64,000 nucleotides of DNA from Avichristensenella sp031549905 (GTDB lineage: Bacteria; Bacillota; Clostridia; Christensenellales; Aristaeellaceae). The translations under genes were made by a program, and so were the position numbers. Positions 60,646-64,000 of the stretch are shown here, one piece after another. The notes below the pieces were generated by a model. That model saw only the letters and a list, made by a program, of their open reading frames with translations, had not been told where the DNA came from and ran no database searches. The stretch is from contig JAVBPC010000005.1 of assembly GCA_031549905.1 (NCBI GenBank), forward strand, positions 14,443-78,442, read 5' to 3'. Positions within the stretch are counted from its first letter, which is position 1. Every line of letters begins with the position of its first letter.

Positions 60646-62088
60646 ATGCGGGAACTTACGGTGGATGTGCTGATCATCGGCGGCGGCGTAACCGGATGCG
60701 CGATCGCCCGGCAGCTGTCAGGAAGAGCGGTAAACGTTGCGCTGGTGGAAGCGGCGGAGGATGTGTCGATGGGCGCGTCCCGGGCGAACAGCGCGATTGT
60801 GCACGCGGGCTATGACGCCGCGCCGGGTTCGCTGATGGCGAAGCTGAACGTTGAGGGAAACGCGCTGTTTGATAAATGGTGCGAGGAGCTGGAAGTGCCC
60901 TTCAAGCGCTGCGGATCGCTGGTGGCGGCCTTTTCAGAGGAAGAGAAGGCAACGCTGCGGGAGCTGCTTGCGCGCGGCTGCGAAAACGGCGTGCCGGGTC
61001 TTGCAATCATATCCGGTGATGAAGCGCGTGCGCTGGAACCGTCGCTGAGCGGCGAGGTGGTAGCGGCGCTGTACGCCCCGACCGGCGCGATGACCTGCCC
61101 CTACCAGCTGACCGTTGCCTGCTACGAAAACGCGCGCAAAAACGGCGTTTCCATGCACATGAACGCGCCGGTAACATCCATCCAGAGGGCGGAGGACGGT
61201 CTGATTGTGGAGGCTGGTGATACTGCCTTCAGGGCGCGCTATGTCATCAACGCCGCCGGGCTTTTTGCCGATGAAATCGCGCGCATGGCCAGTGATGAGT
61301 CATTTGCCATCCGTCCCCGCAAGGGTGAATACATGCTGCTGGACCACAGCGCAAACATCATGAGCCGTATCGTATTCCAAACGCCCACCCCGATGGGCAA
61401 GGGCGTGCTTGTCAGCCCCACAGTGGATGACAACGTGTTCGCAGGCCCCTCCGCGGCTGATACGGAGGACCGCACAGACACCGCCACCACGCCGGATAGC
61501 CTTGCCGAGATCCGCCGCCTGTCGCTGAAATCCGTGCCCAAGCTGAACCTTTCCGCCGTGATCACATCGTTTGCGGGACTGCGCGCACAGCCGTCCACGG
61601 GTGACTTCATCCTGCGCCAAAGCGATGCTGAGCCGCGCCTGATTCACGCGGCGGGCATCTGCTCGCCGGGCCTTTCCAGCGCGCCGGCGATTGCTGGGTA
61701 TGTGGAAAATCTGCTGAAAGCGGCTGGGCTTGATCTTCCTGAAAAAACGGACTTTGACCCGCGCCGCCCGGCGATCCCGCGCTTTGCCGAAATGACGATG
61801 GAAGAGCGCGCCGAGGCGATCGCAAAAGACCCCGGATATGCCCGCGTTATCTGCCGGTGCGAAACGGTTACCGAGGCGGAGATCATCGAGGCGATCCGCC
61901 GGGGCGCCCGCTCGCTTGATGCCGTCAAGCGCCGTACCCGCGCCGGGATGGGCCGCTGCCAGGGCGGCTTCTGCGCGCCGCGCGTGATGGAGCTGATCTG
62001 CCGCGAAACCGGGATGTCCATGCTTGATCTGACCAAGTTCGGCGGCAATTCAAAGCTGCTTGTCGGCAGGCTGAAGGAGGAATTCTGA
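60646..62088 (+). CDS. NAD(P)/FAD-dependent oxidoreductase, glycerol-3-phosphate dehydrogenase-like with BFD domain
   Basis: 480-residue GlpA/LhgO-like flavoprotein. N-terminal DVLIIGGGVTGCAIARQL binds FAD; GASRANSAIVHAGYD and the middle NAAGLFADEIA resemble GlpA/LhgO. The C-terminal BFD-like [2Fe-2S] domain has VICRCETVTEAEIIEAI and GMGRCQGGFCAPRV with four cysteines. GGGGAG lies six bases before the ATG. First gene of a three-gene operon that corresponds to GlpABC-type anaerobic glycerol-3-phosphate oxidation in Clostridia; the stop overlaps the next gene. Confidence 0.9.
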   Translation: MRELTVDVLIIGGGVTGCAIARQLSGRAVNVALVEAAEDVSMGASRANSAIVHAGYDAAPGSLMAKLNVEGNALFDKWCEELEVPFKRCGSLVAAFSEEEKATLRELLARGCENGVPGLAIISGDEARALEPSLSGEVVAALYAPTGAMTCPYQLTVACYENARKNGVSMHMNAPVTSIQRAEDGLIVEAGDTAFRARYVINAAGLFADEIARMASDESFAIRPRKGEYMLLDHSANIMSRIVFQTPTPMGKGVLVSPTVDDNVFAGPSAADTEDRTDTATTPDSLAEIRRLSLKSVPKLNLSAVITSFAGLRAQPSTGDFILRQSDAEPRLIHAAGICSPGLSSAPAIAGYVENLLKAAGLDLPEKTDFDPRRPAIPRFAEMTMEERAEAIAKDPGYARVICRCETVTEAEIIEAIRRGARSLDAVKRRTRAGMGRCQGGFCAPRVMELICRETGMSMLDLTKFGGNSKLLVGRLKEEF

Positions 62089-63338
62089 TGAAAAGGCATG
62101 TGGATGTGGCGATCATCGGCGGCGGGCCTGCGGGACTTGCTGCGGCGCTATCCGCGCGCAAGGCGGGGGCAGAGGTGCTTGTACTGGAACGCGACCGCGA
62201 GGCCGGCGGCATCCTGCAGCAGTGCATCCATAACGGGTTTGGTCTGCATTACTTTGGCGAGGAGCTGACCGGCCCCGAATACGCCGGGCGTTTCCTTGAT
62301 AAGGTACAGAATACCGACGGCATTGAGGTCTTGACCGACACGATGGTGCTGGAAGTGCGCTCTGACCGGACAATTCTGGCCGTCAGCCCCAAAGAGGGCC
62401 TGATGGAGATTGAAGCGGGCGCGGTGGTGCTTGCGATGGGCTGCCGGGAGAGGACGCGCGGGGCGCTGAACATCCCCGGTTCGCGGCCCGCGGGCGTGTA
62501 CACCGCCGGCTGTGCGCAGCGGCTGGTCAACCTGGAAGGGTACATGCCGGGGCGCGAGGTGGTCATCCTGGGTTCCGGCGATATCGGCCTGATCATGGCG
62601 CGGCGCATGACGTGGGAAGGCGCGAAAGTAAAGCTGGTGGCGGAACTGATGCCATATTCCAGCGGCCTGAACAGGAACATCGTGCAGTGCCTGGAGGATA
62701 ACAACATTCCGCTGAAGTTCAACCACACGGTCACGCGCATTCACGGCGGGGAGCGCCTCACCGGCGTCACGATCGCGGAAGTCGATCCGGCAACCCGCCG
62801 CCCAATTCCGGGCACGGAACAGGATATCGCCTGCGATACGCTGCTATTGTCCGTGGGCCTGCTGCCGGAAAATGAGCTGACCCGCAAGGCGGGCGTGGAG
62901 ATGGACGCCATCACCGGCGGCGCGGTCGTCGATGAGCGGCGTCAAACCAGCCTGTCCGGCGTGTTCGCGTGCGGCAATGTATTGCATGTGCATGACCTGG
63001 TCGATAACGTCAGCCACGAAGCCGAAACGGCGGGGACTGCCGCCGCCGAGTACGCGAAGAACCCCGCCGCGTTTGCGCAGGTGGTGCGCGTGCTGCCCGC
63101 GGGCGAGGCGCGCTATGTGGTGCCGCAGACGCTGTCTGCCGCCGCAACCGGCAAGCTTGACCTGTATTTCCGCGTGGGAAACGCTTGCCGCCCGGCAAAA
63201 CTGACCGTGTCCTGCGGAGACAAAGTGCTGCTCAGCCGCAAAAAGCAGTTGATGACGCCCGGCGAAATGGAAAAGGTGACGGTGGATGTGACCGGCTGCG
63301 CAGGGGATCTGCGCGTGCTGGTGGAAAAGGAGGGATAA
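62088..63338 (+). CDS. FAD-dependent oxidoreductase (GlpB-like)
   Basis: 416-residue two-dinucleotide-binding flavoprotein. DVAIIGGGPAGLAAALSARKAG binds FAD; CRERTRGALNIPGSRPAGVYTAGCAQRLVNLEG is typical of this clostridial family; VVILGSGDIGLIMARRM binds NAD(P)H. The C-terminal part carries a ligand-binding or beta domain. One-base overlap with the previous gene (TGATG). It probably partners the GlpA-like protein and the DUF1667 protein in glycerol-3-phosphate oxidation. Confidence 0.9.
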   Translation: MKRHVDVAIIGGGPAGLAAALSARKAGAEVLVLERDREAGGILQQCIHNGFGLHYFGEELTGPEYAGRFLDKVQNTDGIEVLTDTMVLEVRSDRTILAVSPKEGLMEIEAGAVVLAMGCRERTRGALNIPGSRPAGVYTAGCAQRLVNLEGYMPGREVVILGSGDIGLIMARRMTWEGAKVKLVAELMPYSSGLNRNIVQCLEDNNIPLKFNHTVTRIHGGERLTGVTIAEVDPATRRPIPGTEQDIACDTLLLSVGLLPENELTRKAGVEMDAITGGAVVDERRQTSLSGVFACGNVLHVHDLVDNVSHEAETAGTAAAEYAKNPAAFAQVVRVLPAGEARYVVPQTLSAAATGKLDLYFRVGNACRPAKLTVSCGDKVLLSRKKQLMTPGEMEKVTVDVTGCAGDLRVLVEKEG

Positions 63339-63341
63339 CCG

Positions 63342-63701
63342 ATGCGCGATATGACATGCATTGCCTGCCCGATGGGGTGCAGGCTGCGCGTTTCAGAAGG
63401 GGCCGACGGCCAGATCACGGTGGAAAACTACGGCTGCAAGCGCGGCATTGCGTACGGGCAGCAGGAATATACGAATCCTGTGCGCACCGTGACATCCTCC
63501 GTGCGCGTGCAGGGCGGCAAAAGGCCGCTGTGCGCGGTCAAAACGAAGGAACCCATCCCCAAGACGAAAATTCCGGAGGTTCTGGATATCATTCAGGCGG
63601 CCTGCCCCGCTGCTCCGCTGGCGATCGGGCAGGTGGTTGCCAGCAACATCGCGGGTACAGGCGTGGATTTGGTGGCTACGGCGGTCTGCGAGGCGAAGTA
63701 A
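63342..63701 (+). CDS. DUF1667 protein
   Basis: 119-residue DUF1667 protein. Four cysteines are spaced as for a metal centre (CIACPMGC near residue 5, and GCKRGIAYG near 30), then a conserved KTKEPIPKTKIPEVLDII block. It is nearly always third in the FAD/FAD/DUF1667 operon; in glycerol-3-phosphate oxidation it may serve as an Fe-S electron carrier. No further function can be stated. Confidence 0.88.
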   Translation: MRDMTCIACPMGCRLRVSEGADGQITVENYGCKRGIAYGQQEYTNPVRTVTSSVRVQGGKRPLCAVKTKEPIPKTKIPEVLDIIQAACPAAPLAIGQVVASNIAGTGVDLVATAVCEAK

Positions 63702-63720
63702 GCAAACCAATCACAGTAAA

Positions 63721-63762
63721 CAGGCCTTCTGCGCAAACCGCGCGGAGGGCCTGCCATGTTTT
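63721..63762 (+). terminator. Terminator of the glycerol-3-phosphate-type operon
   Basis: CAGGCC(T)TCTGCGC / GCGCGGAGGGCCTG stem, then a T-rich CATGTTTTAA. Confidence 0.75.
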
Positions 63763-63796
63763 AATAGTGGGAGTGTCCAAAAGAACCGTGACATGA

Positions 63797-63802
63797 TATA
63801 AT
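63797..63802 (+). promoter_or_regulatory. -10 box of the transposase, six bases before its ATG
   Basis: TATAAT, then ACAGGC and the ATG; no clear -35. Confidence 0.5.
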
Positions 63803-63808
63803 ACAGGC

Positions 63809-64000
63809 ATGGAAAAAGAAACAAGGAAGTGCCCGAAATGTGGGGCAACGGAGAAACAGCACAGCATAGGGAAAACGAAGTCGGGAAGCAGACGATATCG
63901 GTGCACGGTATGCAAGCGGGAGTATACCCCCAATCCCAAGAAGCAAGCATATACAGATAGCGAGAGAAAAGAGGCGCTACGCTTATTGCTACTGGGGAAC
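63809..64000 (+). CDS. IS1-like transposase N-terminal part (partial)
   Basis: 64 codons visible. A zinc-ribbon (CPKCGATEKQHSIGK...RYRCTVC, two CxxC pairs) is followed by the start of a helix-turn-helix (SERKEALRLLLLGN), matching the N-terminal InsA-like part of IS1-family transposases. Codon use and GC are lower than in neighbours. The catalytic part is beyond base 64000. The -10 box lies six bases upstream, with no ribosome-binding site. Confidence 0.8.
   Translation, partial: MEKETRKCPKCGATEKQHSIGKTKSGSRRYRCTVCKREYTPNPKKQAYTDSERKEALRLLLLGN

Larger units (their letters stand above)
63767..64000 (+). mobile_element. Left end of an IS1-like insertion sequence (cut by window edge)
   Basis: Starts near a putative terminal repeat GGGAGTGTCCAAAAGAAC just after the preceding terminator. 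A transposase gene begins at 63809. The right end is outside the window. Confidence 0.6.

Noticed and set aside
1..64000. tRNA, rRNA, CRISPR arrays, prophage
   Set aside because: No cloverleaf-type sequences, rRNA motifs, direct-repeat arrays or phage structural genes were seen by eye; a covariance-model scan was not possible.

Overview
The window reads as chromosomal DNA of an anaerobic, GC-rich member of the Firmicutes, probably class Clostridia. The evidence is the c-di-AMP receptor/HolB/RicT cluster, a perfect CIRCE element, pyruvate:ferredoxin oxidoreductase, an LDH/EtfAB set of the electron-bifurcating lactate dehydrogenase type, a PdaB-like polysaccharide deacetylase of the sporulation type, and many sigma-A-like promoters with strong GGAGG ribosome-binding sites. 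A closer placement (a Christensenellales-like lineage, for example) is only a guess. I found no rRNA, tRNA, CRISPR array or prophage.

Layout. 1-8.2 kb: the end of a Gfo/Idh/MocA dehydrogenase and a GH2 glycosidase (sugar use), an Lsa/Vga-type ABC-F protein preceded by a leader peptide, an AraC/GyrI regulator, a GatY-type class II aldolase with a membrane protein, and the PdaB-like deacetylase. 8.3-15.8 kb: a two-OB-fold SSB-like protein, two tandem secreted PepSY-like paralogues, a FAD/Rieske oxidoreductase and a 1172-residue NifJ. 15.8-21.6 kb: a C_GCAxxG_C_C protein, darA-holB-ricT-nfo, a small MGMT-family protein and a YgiQ radical-SAM protein. 21.6-31.1 kb: a 2543-residue cyclic beta-1,2-glucan synthase-like protein, a GT4 glycosyltransferase and PgsA. 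31.1-38.7 kb: htpG behind CIRCE, a three-gene ABC-2 exporter, a 158-bp long-hairpin (MITE-like) element, and the lysine/diaminopimelate genes asd-dapA-dapB.

38.7-49.6 kb: a methyltransferase, the DUF512 radical SAM-der-plsY operon, the lctBCD-type operon with an Eis-like acetyltransferase, and a Tet(M)-like GTPase with a short C-terminus, preceded by a leader peptide and an intrinsic terminator. 49.6-60.5 kb: sugar-isomerase-like TIM barrels, a GNAT, a nitroreductase, a DUF4097 protein overlapping copZ-copA, secG, glnS-gltX and a hydroxyacid dehydrogenase. 60.5-63.7 kb: a glycerol-3-phosphate-type operon (FAD/BFD oxidoreductase, FAD oxidoreductase, DUF1667) behind a terminator leader. The right edge cuts an IS1-like transposase.

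The metabolic genes fit together: lactate is oxidised by LDH/Etf, glycerol-3-phosphate by the GlpABC-like set, and pyruvate is turned to acetyl-CoA by NifJ with reduced ferredoxin as carrier. The most interesting signals are regulatory: two ribosome-protection-type genes (ABC-F and Tet-like) each behind a stalling-type leader peptide with mutually exclusive RNA hairpins, several genes whose -10 box lies exactly six bases before the ATG (candidate leaderless mRNAs), the MITE-like hairpin, and a repeat that supplies the 3' end of a coding sequence.
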